Under the pieces are notes generated by a model, which had not been told where the DNA came from, ran no database searches, and saw only the letters and a program-made list of their open reading frames with translations. From Bradyrhizobium sp. 139 (lineage in GTDB: Bacteria > Pseudomonadota > Alphaproteobacteria > Rhizobiales > Xanthobacteraceae): 64,000 nt of DNA. The DNA lies in the NCBI RefSeq assembly GCF_023074175.1, contig NZ_JADPKS010000111.1:24065-88064 (forward strand). Reading direction: 5' to 3'. Made by a program: the position numbers and the translations under genes. How positions within the stretch are numbered: the stretch's first letter is position 1; each line of letters begins with the position of its first letter. Positions 33,670 to 42,069 of the stretch are shown in pieces.

Positions 33670-33693
33670 GGCGCGATGAATCATCATCGCGCC
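33670..33693. repeat. Perfect 10-base inverted repeat between dnaX and ybaB
   Basis: GGCGCGATGA and TCATCGCGCC with an atca loop. It is a strong hairpin without a T-run on the dnaX strand, so attenuation or mRNA processing is more likely than intrinsic termination. Confidence 0.5.
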
Positions 33694-33708
33694 TTCGCTT
33701 ATTGTTTT

Positions 33709-33757
33709 GAGCATGATCTAATCGGAAAACCGCTTCACACTTTTCCGGATCATGCTC
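33709..33757. repeat. Palindromic repeat at the dnaX stop codon
   Basis: Ends gagcatgatc and gatcatgctc, with cggaaaa/ttttccg inside. Its last base is the first base of the dnaX stop triplet as read on the plus strand, so it forms the start of the dnaX-ybaB spacer. Confidence 0.65.
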
Positions 33758-35595
33758 TAGAGATCGTCGCCGTCGGAACCGTCGGGCGGATCGTCACTGC
33801 CATAGTCGGCATTAATATTGGCCTCCGGCGCCTCGGGGGCAAGCCTGCGGACCTCGACGACCTTCGCACCGGGAAACCGCGACAGCACCTCCTGCACGCG
33901 CGGATCAGCTTCGGCAGAGCGCGCATGTTCCTGCTTCGCGGCCTGATTCACCGAGCGCAGCGTCGGCTGGCCCTGCTCGTTGGAGACGATCACCGTCCAG
34001 CGGCGGCCGGTCCAGAGCTCGAACTTGCGCGCGAGCTCGGAGATCATGGTCTTGGAGGCGCTAGGCTCGAGCGCGACTTCCAGCCGGCCCTCCTCGAAAC
34101 GGACGAGGCGCATGTCGCCTTCCAGCGCACCCTTGGTCATGAGGTCGCGCTTCTGCCCCGCGAGCGCGACGAGCTGGGTGAAGCTCGTGATGCGCAGCTG
34201 GGGTGCGGCCGCTTGCGGATCCGGCGCGGGCGCCGCCATCTGCGGCCGGGCAGCGCCGCCGCCGAACGCGGACGGTGATGAGGTCGGTGCGCGCATGGGC
34301 GCAGCCGAGGCAGCCGGCGCTGCGGAGGCCACCGGCGCACCCGGCGCGCCGCTGCGCGCGGCGCTTGCGCCGCTCACGACCGGCGAGCCGCCGCCGTTGT
34401 GCTCCAGCATCCTGAGCGCTTCGTCCGGCGTCGGCAGGTCGGCGACATAGGCGATGCGCACCAGCACCATCTCGGCGGCAGCCGCGGGACGTGTCGCGGC
34501 CTGCACCTCGGTAATGCCCTTGAGCAGCATCTGCCACATCCGCGACAGTACACGCATGGAGATCTTCGAGGCGAAATCCCGCGCGCGCACGCGCTCGGTC
34601 TCGCCATAGGCGACGTTGTCGGCGGTCGCCGGCACGATCTTCACACGGGTGACGAAATTGACGAATTCGGCGAGATCCGAGAGCACGACGATCGGATCGG
34701 CTCCGACGTCGTACTGGTCGCGAAACTCCTTGAACGCAGACGCGATATCGCCACGCGCCAAGGAGTCAAAGAGGTCGATGACGCGGGTGCGGTCGGCGAG
34801 CCCCAGCATCTGCCTGACCGCATCGGCCTTCACGGTGCCTGCCGCATGCGCGATCGCCTGATCGAGCAGCGACAGCGAATCGCGCACCGACCCTTCGGCG
34901 GCGCGCGCGATGATGCCGAGCGCTTCCGGCTCGATCTCGACGTTTTCTTTGGCCGCGATGTTGGCGAGATGCTTCATCAGCACGTCGGCCTCGACGCGGC
35001 GCAGGTCAAAACGCTGGCAGCGCGACAGCACGGTCACGGGAACCTTGCGGATCTCTGTGGTGGCGAACACGAATTTGGCGTGTTCCGGCGGCTCTTCCAG
35101 CGTCTTCAGGAAGGCGTTGAACGCCGCCGTCGACAGCATGTGGACTTCGTCGATGATGTAGACCTTGTAGCGGGCGCTGGCCGGCGCATAGCGCACGCTG
35201 TCATTGATCTGGCGGACGTCATCAACGCCGGTGTGCGAGGCGGCGTCCATCTCCAGCACGTCCATGTGCCGGCTTTCCATGATCGCCTGGCAATGCACGC
35301 CGAGGGTCGGCATGTGAACGGTCGGCCCCTTCACCGCACCATCCGGCATCTCGTAGTTGAGCGCGCGGGCGAGAATGCGCGCGGTGGTGGTCTTGCCGAC
35401 GCCGCGGACGCCGGTGAGAATCCACGCCTGCGGGATGCGCCCGGTCTCGAACGCGTTGGAGACGGTGCGGACCACGGCGTCCTGGCCGATCAGATCGTCG
35501 AAGCTGGAGGGGCGGTATTTGCGTGCCAGGACCCGATAGGGCGTGCCGGCCTGGCCGGCGCTGTCAGGATTGGAAGGGGCGCCAGCGTCGGTCAT
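33757..35595 (-). CDS. dnaX: DNA polymerase III subunits gamma/tau
   Basis: The 612-residue AAA+ clamp-loader protein has RKYRPSSFDDLIGQDAVVRT, Walker A GVRGVGKTTTARILA, and Walker B YIIDEVHMLSTAAFNAFLK. A sensor 1 region (FVFATTEIRKVPVTVLSRC) and an SRC-type Arg finger follow, then a long Pro/Ala linker and a tau-like C-terminus. The four-Cys zinc module of most DnaX proteins is largely lost: the segment reads HMPTLGVHCQAIMESRH with one Cys. I think this is common in alphaproteobacteria, but could not check. ATG 35595 is chosen over an upstream extension that overlaps the ffs region. First of dnaX-ybaB-recR. Confidence 0.96.
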   Translation of the reverse strand: MTDAGAPSNPDSAGQAGTPYRVLARKYRPSSFDDLIGQDAVVRTVSNAFETGRIPQAWILTGVRGVGKTTTARILARALNYEMPDGAVKGPTVHMPTLGVHCQAIMESRHMDVLEMDAASHTGVDDVRQINDSVRYAPASARYKVYIIDEVHMLSTAAFNAFLKTLEEPPEHAKFVFATTEIRKVPVTVLSRCQRFDLRRVEADVLMKHLANIAAKENVEIEPEALGIIARAAEGSVRDSLSLLDQAIAHAAGTVKADAVRQMLGLADRTRVIDLFDSLARGDIASAFKEFRDQYDVGADPIVVLSDLAEFVNFVTRVKIVPATADNVAYGETERVRARDFASKISMRVLSRMWQMLLKGITEVQAATRPAAAAEMVLVRIAYVADLPTPDEALRMLEHNGGGSPVVSGASAARSGAPGAPVASAAPAASAAPMRAPTSSPSAFGGGAARPQMAAPAPDPQAAAPQLRITSFTQLVALAGQKRDLMTKGALEGDMRLVRFEEGRLEVALEPSASKTMISELARKFELWTGRRWTVIVSNEQGQPTLRSVNQAAKQEHARSAEADPRVQEVLSRFPGAKVVEVRRLAPEAPEANINADYGSDDPPDGSDGDDL

Positions 35596-35693
35596 CGGTC
35601 GATCCGCAATGAAGTGTCTTTCGGCCGGCGTTTGCGGAAAGGAGCGCGCTGGCGGCCCGTGCCGCCGGCGCAATTCGCTCGGAAAAACAGGTA

Positions 35694-35788
35694 GGAGACT
35701 GACGAGCGACCCGATCCGGACCTCGTTAGGGCTGCTTCCTTCCGGACCTGACCCGGTTGGCGAGTGGCTCGTCCACCGCCAATCTCCC
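35694..35788 (-). ncRNA. ffs: Signal recognition particle RNA (4.5S, small bacterial type)
   Basis: The reverse complement contains the domain IV hallmark GGTCAGGTCCGGAAGGAAGC followed by AGCC. Long outer pairing is visible: GACGAGC (5' side) with GCTCGTC (3' side), and GGAGA/TCTCC at the ends. Length is about 95 nt. The GGAA tetraloop and asymmetric AGCA loop bind Ffh. Its location just upstream of dnaX is a known alphaproteobacterial arrangement. Ends are estimated from base pairing. Confidence 0.93.
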
Positions 35789-35969
35789 GGTCCCTATTTG
35801 GGGCCAAAAGGACTGGAAAGCAAGCGGGTATCGGCTTGAAAGGCTTGATCTTGCCCAGCATCCGGGCAACTCCCGGTCTGCCCAGCCGATAGGCTGTGCT
35901 TTCGCTGCCGGAGGCGCCTTGGTAAGAACGCTGCCGGAACTCCATCCAACAGAAAAGCGATTGATCCCA

Positions 35970-36824
35970 ATGGTTACACGTCGTGATGTTGCATCGATTG
36001 TCGGACTTGGCGCCATGGGCGCGGTGACCGCGGGCGCGCTGGCCTCGCCGGCCGTCGCTCAGGCTGCCGATCCGAACGAATCGACCTTCGCCCGCATCCG
36101 CCGCACCAAGAAGATGCGGATCGGCGCGGTCGGCGGCGGCGCGCCCTATTACATGAAGGACCTCGCCAGCGGACAGTGGAAGGGCTTTTACGTCGACATC
36201 GCCAAGGCGCTCGCCGACGACATGGAGGCCGAGCTCGAGATCACCGAGACCACCTGGGGCAATTCGGTGCTCGATCTGCAGTCCAACAAGATCGACGTCT
36301 TCTTCGGCCTCAACCCGACCCCGAAGCGCGCGCTGGTGGTCGACTTCTCCGTGCCGGTCTTCAACAACGCCTTCGGCATCCTCTGCAAGAAGGACTTCAA
36401 GCCGAAGAGCTGGGCCGAGCTGAACTCGCCCGACGTCAAGATCGCGGTCGACCAGGGCTCCTCGCACGACCAGGTCGTGAGCCGCCTGACGCCGAAGGCG
36501 CAGATCTCGCGGCTGAAGTCCGCCGATGACGCCACCGCCGCGCTCCAGACCGGCCGCGTCGACGCGCAGTGCCTGATCACCATGCTGTCGCTGACGGTGC
36601 TGAAAAAGAATCCCTCGCTCGGCCAGTTTGTGCTGCCGACGCCGATCTTCGCCACCACGTCGAACGCCGGCTTCCGCCGCGAGAGCGACAAGACCTGGCG
36701 CGACTACGTCAACACCTGGATCGACTTCAACAAGGGCCTCGGCTTCATCCGCAACGCCATCATCACGAACATGGAGCTGGTGGGCGTGACAGAAGCGGAC
36801 ATTCCGCCGGGCGTTTCGCTGTAA
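35970..36824 (+). CDS. ABC transporter substrate-binding protein (polar amino acid type, family 3)
   Basis: The 284-residue protein has a twin-arginine-like leader (MVTRRDVASIVGLGAMGAVT, ending PAVAQA) and a family 3 binding fold. The landmarks are KKMRIGAVGGGAPYYMKDLA, GFYVDIAKALADDMEAELEI, DVFFGLNPTPKRALVVDFS and TGRVDAQCLITM. It should capture a small amino-acid-like or carboxylate ligand in the periplasm. The permease and ATPase genes follow on the same strand after a 235-base gap containing a palindromic repeat. ATG 35970 is chosen because residues upstream are the ffs region. Confidence 0.9.
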   Translation: MVTRRDVASIVGLGAMGAVTAGALASPAVAQAADPNESTFARIRRTKKMRIGAVGGGAPYYMKDLASGQWKGFYVDIAKALADDMEAELEITETTWGNSVLDLQSNKIDVFFGLNPTPKRALVVDFSVPVFNNAFGILCKKDFKPKSWAELNSPDVKIAVDQGSSHDQVVSRLTPKAQISRLKSADDATAALQTGRVDAQCLITMLSLTVLKKNPSLGQFVLPTPIFATTSNAGFRRESDKTWRDYVNTWIDFNKGLGFIRNAIITNMELVGVTEADIPPGVSL

Positions 36825-36871
36825 GGCGTTGTTAGATTGGGCCGAGCTCGATCCATGAACCCCGCTGCACT

Positions 36872-37000
36872 CCCTCTCCCGCTTGCTCTCCCGCTTGCGG
36901 AAGAGGGTTGGGGTGAGGGTGTCTCCGCCGACCAGCCTCCCCCAGAGGAAAGAACCCTCACCCGGCGCTTCGCGCCGACCTCTCCCGCAAGCGGGAGAGG
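36872..37000. repeat. Palindromic repeat, 'ccctctcccgcttgcggg' family, inside the transport operon
   Basis: Left tccctctcccgcttgc and gaagagggttggggtgaggg; right ccctcacccggcgcttcgcg and cctctcccgcaagcgggaga. Related to 46229-46344. It separates the binding-protein gene from the permease gene. Confidence 0.7.
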
Positions 37001-37059
37001 TGCAGTGAGAACGCCGCTCTGCAAAAACAGATTTCTTCGCGACTGAGGTCCAAAAGAAT

Positions 37060-37722
37060 ATGTATCAGTGGGACTTCGGCATCCTCTGGAGCTATCGCTG
37101 GCTCTTTCTCAACGGCCTGGGCGTCACCGTCGGCTTTACTGTGGTCATCGTCGTGCTCGGTCTTGTCTTCGGCCTGTTCGGCGCCTTCGGCACCCTGTCG
37201 CGCTTCAAGGCCGTGCGCCTCGTCGCCCTCACCTTCATCGAGGCGTTCCGCTGCACGCCGATCCTGGTGCAGCTGATCTGGTTCTATTACGCGCTGCCAA
37301 TCCTGGCCGGCGTCGAGATGACTCCGATCACGGCCTCGGCGCTCGCGCTGTCGCTCTATGGCGGCTCGTTCTATTCCGAGATCATCCGCGGCGGCATCGT
37401 TTCGATCGATCGCGGCCAGTCCGAAGCCGGTGCCGCGCTCGGCATGACGCCGGGGCAGAGCATGCGGCGGATCGTGCTGCCGCAGGCGATCAAGCGCATG
37501 ATCCCGGCGCTGATGAACCAGTCGATTATCCAGTTCAAGAACACCTCGCTGGTCTCGGTGCTCGCTGTGCCTGATCTGGTCTATCAGAGCCAGGTCGCCG
37601 CCCATGACAGCTACCGGCCGCTCGAGACCTACACGGCGGTCGCGGTCGCCTATGCGGCGATCCTGATCCCCCTGACCATCATCGTCCGTCGTGGCGAGAA
37701 GCGACTGGCGGGCAGCGAATGA
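37060..37722 (+). CDS. ABC transporter permease, polar amino acid type (HisMQ/GlnP-like)
   Basis: The 220-residue protein has about five helices and the family EAA loop: GAALGMTPGQSMRRIVLPQA. An upstream AFRCTPILVQLIWFYYALP segment is typical of polar amino acid permeases. A single permease gene implies a homodimer. The stop overlaps the ATPase start (ATGA at 37719-37722). Confidence 0.93.
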   Translation: MYQWDFGILWSYRWLFLNGLGVTVGFTVVIVVLGLVFGLFGAFGTLSRFKAVRLVALTFIEAFRCTPILVQLIWFYYALPILAGVEMTPITASALALSLYGGSFYSEIIRGGIVSIDRGQSEAGAALGMTPGQSMRRIVLPQAIKRMIPALMNQSIIQFKNTSLVSVLAVPDLVYQSQVAAHDSYRPLETYTAVAVAYAAILIPLTIIVRRGEKRLAGSE

Positions 37723-38537
37723 GCGAGACCTCCAAGATCACCTCCAAGATCACCTCGAAGATCGAGATCCGCGGCTTGCGCAAGAGCTTTGGCAGCAACG
37801 AGGTCTTGAAGAACATCAGCCTCGACGTCGCCAAGGGCGGCGTCGTCGCGCTGATCGGACCGTCGGGCTCGGGCAAGTCGACGCTGCTCCGCTGTATCAA
37901 TCTTTTGGTCGTGCCCGACGGCGGCAGCGTCCGTGTCGGGGATACGCGCTTTGCGTTCGGGGAAGGCGCAAAACTGTCCGACGTGAGAACGCTGGCAAAA
38001 TTCCGTGCCACCACCGGCATGGTGTTCCAGCACTTCAACCTGTTCCCGCATATGACGACGCTTCAGAACGTCATCGAGGGGCCGGTCACGGTGCGGCGCA
38101 TGGCCAAGACCGACGCCGAGAAGCTCGCGCGTGCGCAGCTTGCCAAAGTGGGCCTAGCGGAAAAGGCCGATCAATATCCGGCGACGCTGTCCGGCGGGCA
38201 GAAGCAGCGCGTCGCAATTGCGCGCGCGCTCGCGATGGAGCCGGACGTGATGCTGTTCGACGAAGCAACCTCCGCGCTCGATCCCGAGCTCGTGGGCGAG
38301 GTGCTCGCCGTCATCCAGCGGCTGGCCTCGGAAGGCATGACCATGGTGATCGTGACCCATGAGATCGCCTTCGCCCGCGAGGTCGCCGATCGCCTCATCT
38401 TCATGCGCGATGGCGTCGTCGTCGAGGAAGGTGCGGCGCGGCAGGTGATCGATAATCCGCAGCAGGCCGCGACGCGCGCCTTCCTCAGCCATTTCCACCG
38501 CACCGGCGCACTTCCGCCGGCCAACGCAGCACCATGA
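37719..38537 (+). CDS. ABC transporter ATP-binding protein, polar amino acid type
   Basis: The 272-residue ATPase has Walker A GPSGSGKSTLLRCIN, Q-loop GMVFQHFNLFPHMT, signature LSGGQKQRVAIARAL, Walker B VMLFDEATSALDPE and the switch His in VIVTHEIAFARE. The N-terminus repeats SKIT (SKITSKITSKI), coded by tandem aagatcacctcc units, a possible length-variable tract. Starts and ends overlap its neighbours by four bases, so permease, ATPase and SDR are translationally linked. Confidence 0.95.
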   Translation: MSETSKITSKITSKIEIRGLRKSFGSNEVLKNISLDVAKGGVVALIGPSGSGKSTLLRCINLLVVPDGGSVRVGDTRFAFGEGAKLSDVRTLAKFRATTGMVFQHFNLFPHMTTLQNVIEGPVTVRRMAKTDAEKLARAQLAKVGLAEKADQYPATLSGGQKQRVAIARALAMEPDVMLFDEATSALDPELVGEVLAVIQRLASEGMTMVIVTHEIAFAREVADRLIFMRDGVVVEEGAARQVIDNPQQAATRAFLSHFHRTGALPPANAAP

Positions 38538-39292
38538 TGCCAAATATCGACCGCGCCTATCTCGTCACCGGTGCCGCCAGCGGCATCGGCCGCGCCACCG
38601 CAAGACTGCTCGCGGCTCCCGGGACCGCGCTGCTGCTGCACACACGCTCGAACGCAGCCGGTCTCGATGCCACGGCGGCCGAAGCCGAAGCAGAAGGCGC
38701 GGTCGTCGCAAAATGCCTCGGCGATCTCGCCGAGGAGGCCGCGGCCACCGATGCCGTCGCTGCCGCACAGCGCGCCTTCGGCCGGCTCGATGGATTGATC
38801 CTGGTTGGCGGCCATGCCCGCCGCGGCAGCGCCATCGGCACGCCGGCAGATCAATTCCGCCAGGCGATGGAAGAGTCTGCGCTGGCGTTCACACGGCTTG
38901 TCGACGCCGCGCTGCCGCTGCTGCGTGCGGGGCAAGATGCGCGGATCGTCGCGGTGTCGTCGTTCGTGGCGCACGCGATCCGCCCGGAATTCGCGCCCTT
39001 CGCTGCGACCGCCGCAAGCCGCTCCGCGCTGGAAGCGCTGGTGCGGCTGACTGCGGTCGAACTCGCCAGGGACGGCATCACCGTCAACGCGGTTGCGCCG
39101 GGCCTCATCGTCAAGGACAGACCGAGCGAGAGCCGGCTCTCGCCCGAACAGATCGCCGCGACCGAAGTGCTGATCCCGATGAACCGCCGCGGGCGGCCGG
39201 AGGAAGTGGCCGAGATCATCGCCTTCCTGGCGTCGCCGAAAACGTCCTACGTCACCGGCCAGGTCTGGCACGTCAATGGAGGCCTGACATGA
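38534..39292 (+). CDS. Short-chain dehydrogenase-like protein lacking the catalytic Tyr and Lys
   Basis: The 252-residue protein has the SDR cofactor motif LVTGAASGIGRATARLLA and C-terminal features (GITVNAVAPGLIV, GRPEEVAEIIAFLAS, VTGQVWHVNGG). But in the active-site region, after the VSS serine near residue 142, the sequence FAPFAATAASRSALEAL contains no Tyr and no Lys, so YxxxK is missing. The NAG motif after strand 4 is also changed (LILVGGHARRG). Normal dehydrogenase chemistry is therefore doubtful; a binding or regulatory role, or altered chemistry, is possible. It overlaps both the ATPase gene and the enolase-type gene by four bases, so its role is tied to this pathway. Confidence 0.85.
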   Translation: MMPNIDRAYLVTGAASGIGRATARLLAAPGTALLLHTRSNAAGLDATAAEAEAEGAVVAKCLGDLAEEAAATDAVAAAQRAFGRLDGLILVGGHARRGSAIGTPADQFRQAMEESALAFTRLVDAALPLLRAGQDARIVAVSSFVAHAIRPEFAPFAATAASRSALEALVRLTAVELARDGITVNAVAPGLIVKDRPSESRLSPEQIAATEVLIPMNRRGRPEEVAEIIAFLASPKTSYVTGQVWHVNGGLT

Positions 39293-40416
39293 CCGAAGCC
39301 ACAATCGAACGTCTCAGGCTGTTCCTGATCGAGAGCCCGATCAAGATGGCGCGCCTCCAGGGCGTCGGCAACGTCAAGGGCACGGTCAAGCGCGTGCTGA
39401 TCGAGCTCACCGCAAGCGACGGCGTGGTCGGCTGGGGCGAGGCGGCGCCGTGGGAGGTGTTCACGGGAACGCCGGAAGCGGCGTTCTCCGCGCTCGACAT
39501 CTATCTGCGGCCGATCGTGCTCGGCAAGCCGGTGCGCCGCATCCGCGCGCTGATGGCCGAGCTCGATCGTGCGCTGGTCGGACACGCCGAGGCCAAGGTC
39601 GCGATCGAGATGGCGCTGCTCGACATCGTCGGCAAGTCGTCCGGGCTTTCGGTCGCAGACCTCCTTGGCGGCCGCGTCCGCGACACGATCCCCCTCTCCT
39701 TCTCGATCGCCGATCCCGATTTCGCCGCCGATCTCGAGCGCATGCGGAAAATGGTTCCCGACGGCAATGTCATCTACAAGGTCAAGACCGGCGTCAAACC
39801 GCATCGCGAGGATCTCGATCACCTCGAAGCGATCCGCAACGAATTCGGCGACACGGTCGATCTTCGCGTCGACTATAATCAGGCGCTGGCGCCGTTCGGC
39901 GCCATCAAGATCCTGCGCGACGTCGAGCAGTTCGCGCCGACCTTCATCGAGCAGCCGGTGCAGCGCAAATTTCTCGATGTCATGGCGCAGCTTACTGCGG
40001 CGCTTGAAACACCCGTGCTCGCCGACGAAAGCTGCTTCGACCGCCGCGACATGATGGAGGTGGTGCGCCGCGAGGCGGCCGATGCGGTCTCGATCAAGCT
40101 GATGAAGGCCGGCGGCCTGTTCGAGGCCCAGGCGATCATGGCGATCGCCGATATCGCCGGCCTGCCCGGCTATGGCGGCACGCTGTGGGAGGGCGGGATT
40201 GGGCTCGCCGCAGGCACGCAGCTGATCGCGGCGACGCCGGGCATCTCGCTCGGCTGCGAATTCTACATGCCGCATCATGTGCTGACCGAGGACGTGCTGG
40301 AAGAGCGCGTCGCCAACCGCGCCGGCCATGTCGTGGTGCCCGATGGGCCGGGCCTCGGCATCTGCGTCAGCGAGGCCTCCGTCCGCGCCAATGCGCGCGT
40401 GCTGGCGGAGGCGTAG
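39289..40416 (+). CDS. Enolase-superfamily enzyme, muconate lactonizing/mandelate racemase type
   Basis: The 375-residue protein has the capping domain (VKRVLIELTASDGVVGWGEA) and barrel with the MLE-type acid/base pair: KVKTGV (KxK) near residue 165. Metal ligands follow in LRVDYNQ (Asp), FIEQPV (Glu) and LADESC (Asp), and a Lys on the opposite face in SIKLMKAGG. This set fits the muconate cycloisomerase / dipeptide or amino-acid epimerase subgroup. ATG 39289 overlaps the SDR stop (ATGA). With an amino-acid-type importer upstream, the substrate may be an imported amino acid derivative or carboxylate; I cannot say which. Confidence 0.9.
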   Translation: MTEATIERLRLFLIESPIKMARLQGVGNVKGTVKRVLIELTASDGVVGWGEAAPWEVFTGTPEAAFSALDIYLRPIVLGKPVRRIRALMAELDRALVGHAEAKVAIEMALLDIVGKSSGLSVADLLGGRVRDTIPLSFSIADPDFAADLERMRKMVPDGNVIYKVKTGVKPHREDLDHLEAIRNEFGDTVDLRVDYNQALAPFGAIKILRDVEQFAPTFIEQPVQRKFLDVMAQLTAALETPVLADESCFDRRDMMEVVRREAADAVSIKLMKAGGLFEAQAIMAIADIAGLPGYGGTLWEGGIGLAAGTQLIAATPGISLGCEFYMPHHVLTEDVLEERVANRAGHVVVPDGPGLGICVSEASVRANARVLAEA

Positions 40417-40429
40417 GCGACACTCTCAC

Positions 40430-40575
40430 CGTCGTCCCGGGGCGCGCAAAGCGCGAACCCGGGACCCATAACCAGAGGATTGAGTTTGGCGAAGACTCCG
40501 AGTTGCCAGTTCGCGCAATAACCACTCCCTGGGGTTATGGGTCCCGGATCTGCGCTCGCTTGTCCGGGACGACGA
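40430..40575. repeat. Long palindromic repeat, 'gtcgtcccggg...ccataacc' family
   Basis: Ends ccgtcgtcccggggcgcg and gtccgggacgacg; inner ggacccataacc/ggttatgggtcc. It carries a middle segment gagtttggcgaagactccg whose counterpart recurs at 62439-62540. Confidence 0.7.
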
Positions 40576-40680
40576 CCGCGTATGCAGCGGCAGCGGAGCC
40601 CCATCCTTCCCCTATCGGACTCCGTATCGTATGCTCGGGACCGAACAAGCCCGATCCCATCGGGCCATCCGGAAACCTTC

Positions 40681-41100
40681 ATGTCCGAATCCGCCTGGTC
40701 GCTGCACTCCCGCCTGAAAGACGACACCATCGATATCGGCGACCTGCCGCTGTCGAAGGTGCTCGTCATCAAGGACGCGCATTATCCCTGGCTCCTGCTG
40801 GTGCCGCGGCGACCCGACGCGGTCGAGATCATCGATCTTGATGAGGTGCAACAGGCGCAGCTGATGACCGAGATCTCCCGCGTCTCGCGCGCGCTGAAGG
40901 AGATCACAAAATGCGACAAGCTCAACATCGCAGCTCTCGGCAACCTCGTGCCGCAGCTTCACGTCCACATCATCGCGCGCCGCACCGGTGACGCCGCCTG
41001 GCCGCGGCCTGTCTGGGGCGTGATGCAGCCTTTGGCGCATGACGCCAGCGAGGTGCAGAATTTCATCAGCGCGCTTCGGCGCAAGATCTGGTTGGGTTGA
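40681..41100 (+). CDS. HIT-family protein
   Basis: The 139-residue protein matches HIT-like proteins: HYPWLLLVPRRPDAVEIIDL, KCDKLNIAALGNLVPQLHVH, IIARRTGDAAW. The His triad is partly changed (QLHVHIIA, Gln at the first position), as in the branch of the family common in proteobacteria. Members hydrolyse or transfer nucleotides. It starts a same-strand run with nudC and a PfkB kinase, all nucleotide-linked; the next gene is 11 bases away. Confidence 0.85.
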   Translation: MSESAWSLHSRLKDDTIDIGDLPLSKVLVIKDAHYPWLLLVPRRPDAVEIIDLDEVQQAQLMTEISRVSRALKEITKCDKLNIAALGNLVPQLHVHIIARRTGDAAWPRPVWGVMQPLAHDASEVQNFISALRRKIWLG

Positions 41101-41111
41101 AAGAACAAGAA

Positions 41112-42056
41112 ATGTCAGCATTCGACTCGTTTCCGCTGGGACAGCCGGCCTTCGTCACCAACGTCCTCGACCGCGCCGCGCATCTGCGCCGCGATGACGA
41201 AAAGCTGTTCGCGATGGAGCGGAAGCCGACGTCGCGCGCCTATGTCGTCCACCGCGACTCGTTGCTGGTGAAGCACGAAGGCGAAGCAAAGCGTGCGCTG
41301 CTGTCGATCGACGAGGCGCTGAAATGCGGCGCCAATCCCGGCACGATCTTCTTAGGCTTGCGCGACGGCGCCGCGGTGTTCGGCATGGGGATGTCGCAGG
41401 CCGCGGCCGAGAAGCTGGTCGGAGGCCAGGACTACGCCCTCACCGAGCTGCGCGGCATGGCCATGCAGGGCGCGATCGCGCCGCAAGAGCTCTCGGCGGT
41501 CGCGATGGCGAAGTCGATGGTGAGCTGGCATCAGCGCCACGGTTTTTGCGCCAATTGCGGCACGCGCAGCGCGATGAAGGAAGGCGGCTGGAAGCGCGAC
41601 TGCCCTGCTTGCAAGGCCGAGCATTTCCCGCGCACCGACCCGGTCGTGATCATGCTGGTCGCCTCCGGCGAGAAGTGCCTGCTCGGCCGCCAGAAGCAGT
41701 TTCCGCCGGGCATGTATTCCTGCCTCGCCGGTTTCGTCGAAGCCGCCGAGACCATCGAGGACGCGGTACGCCGCGAGATTCTGGAAGAGTCCGGCATCCG
41801 CTGCACCGACGTGCAGTACTACATGACGCAGCCATGGCCCTATCCGTCTTCGCTGATGATCGGCTGTAGCGCCCGCGCGCTGAACGAGGACGTCGTCGTC
41901 GACCATTCCGAGCTGGAGGACGCGCGCTGGTTCACGCGCGAGGAGGCCGCCCTGATGCTGACCCGAACGCATCCGGACGGGCTCGCCGGCCCGCATCCCT
42001 TTGCCATTGCCCATCATCTGCTCGGCCGCTGGGTGCGCGACAAGAGCGGCGCTTGA
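41112..42056 (+). CDS. nudC: NAD+/NADH pyrophosphatase (NudC)
   Basis: The 314-residue protein has the NudC layout. An N-terminal domain precedes a zinc ribbon (CANCGTRSAMKEGGWKRDCP with a final AC pair), then HFPRTDPVVIMLV. The Nudix box is split as GFVEAAETIEDAVRREILEE plus SGI, and the NudC-specific SQPWPFPxS-like motif reads TQPWPYPSSLMIG. It cleaves NAD(H) to NMN(H) and AMP and, in E. coli, removes NAD caps from RNA. ATG 41112 with an aagaa tract upstream. Confidence 0.95.
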   Translation: MSAFDSFPLGQPAFVTNVLDRAAHLRRDDEKLFAMERKPTSRAYVVHRDSLLVKHEGEAKRALLSIDEALKCGANPGTIFLGLRDGAAVFGMGMSQAAAEKLVGGQDYALTELRGMAMQGAIAPQELSAVAMAKSMVSWHQRHGFCANCGTRSAMKEGGWKRDCPACKAEHFPRTDPVVIMLVASGEKCLLGRQKQFPPGMYSCLAGFVEAAETIEDAVRREILEESGIRCTDVQYYMTQPWPYPSSLMIGCSARALNEDVVVDHSELEDARWFTREEAALMLTRTHPDGLAGPHPFAIAHHLLGRWVRDKSGA

Positions 42057-42069
42057 GCCGAGACCGCCG

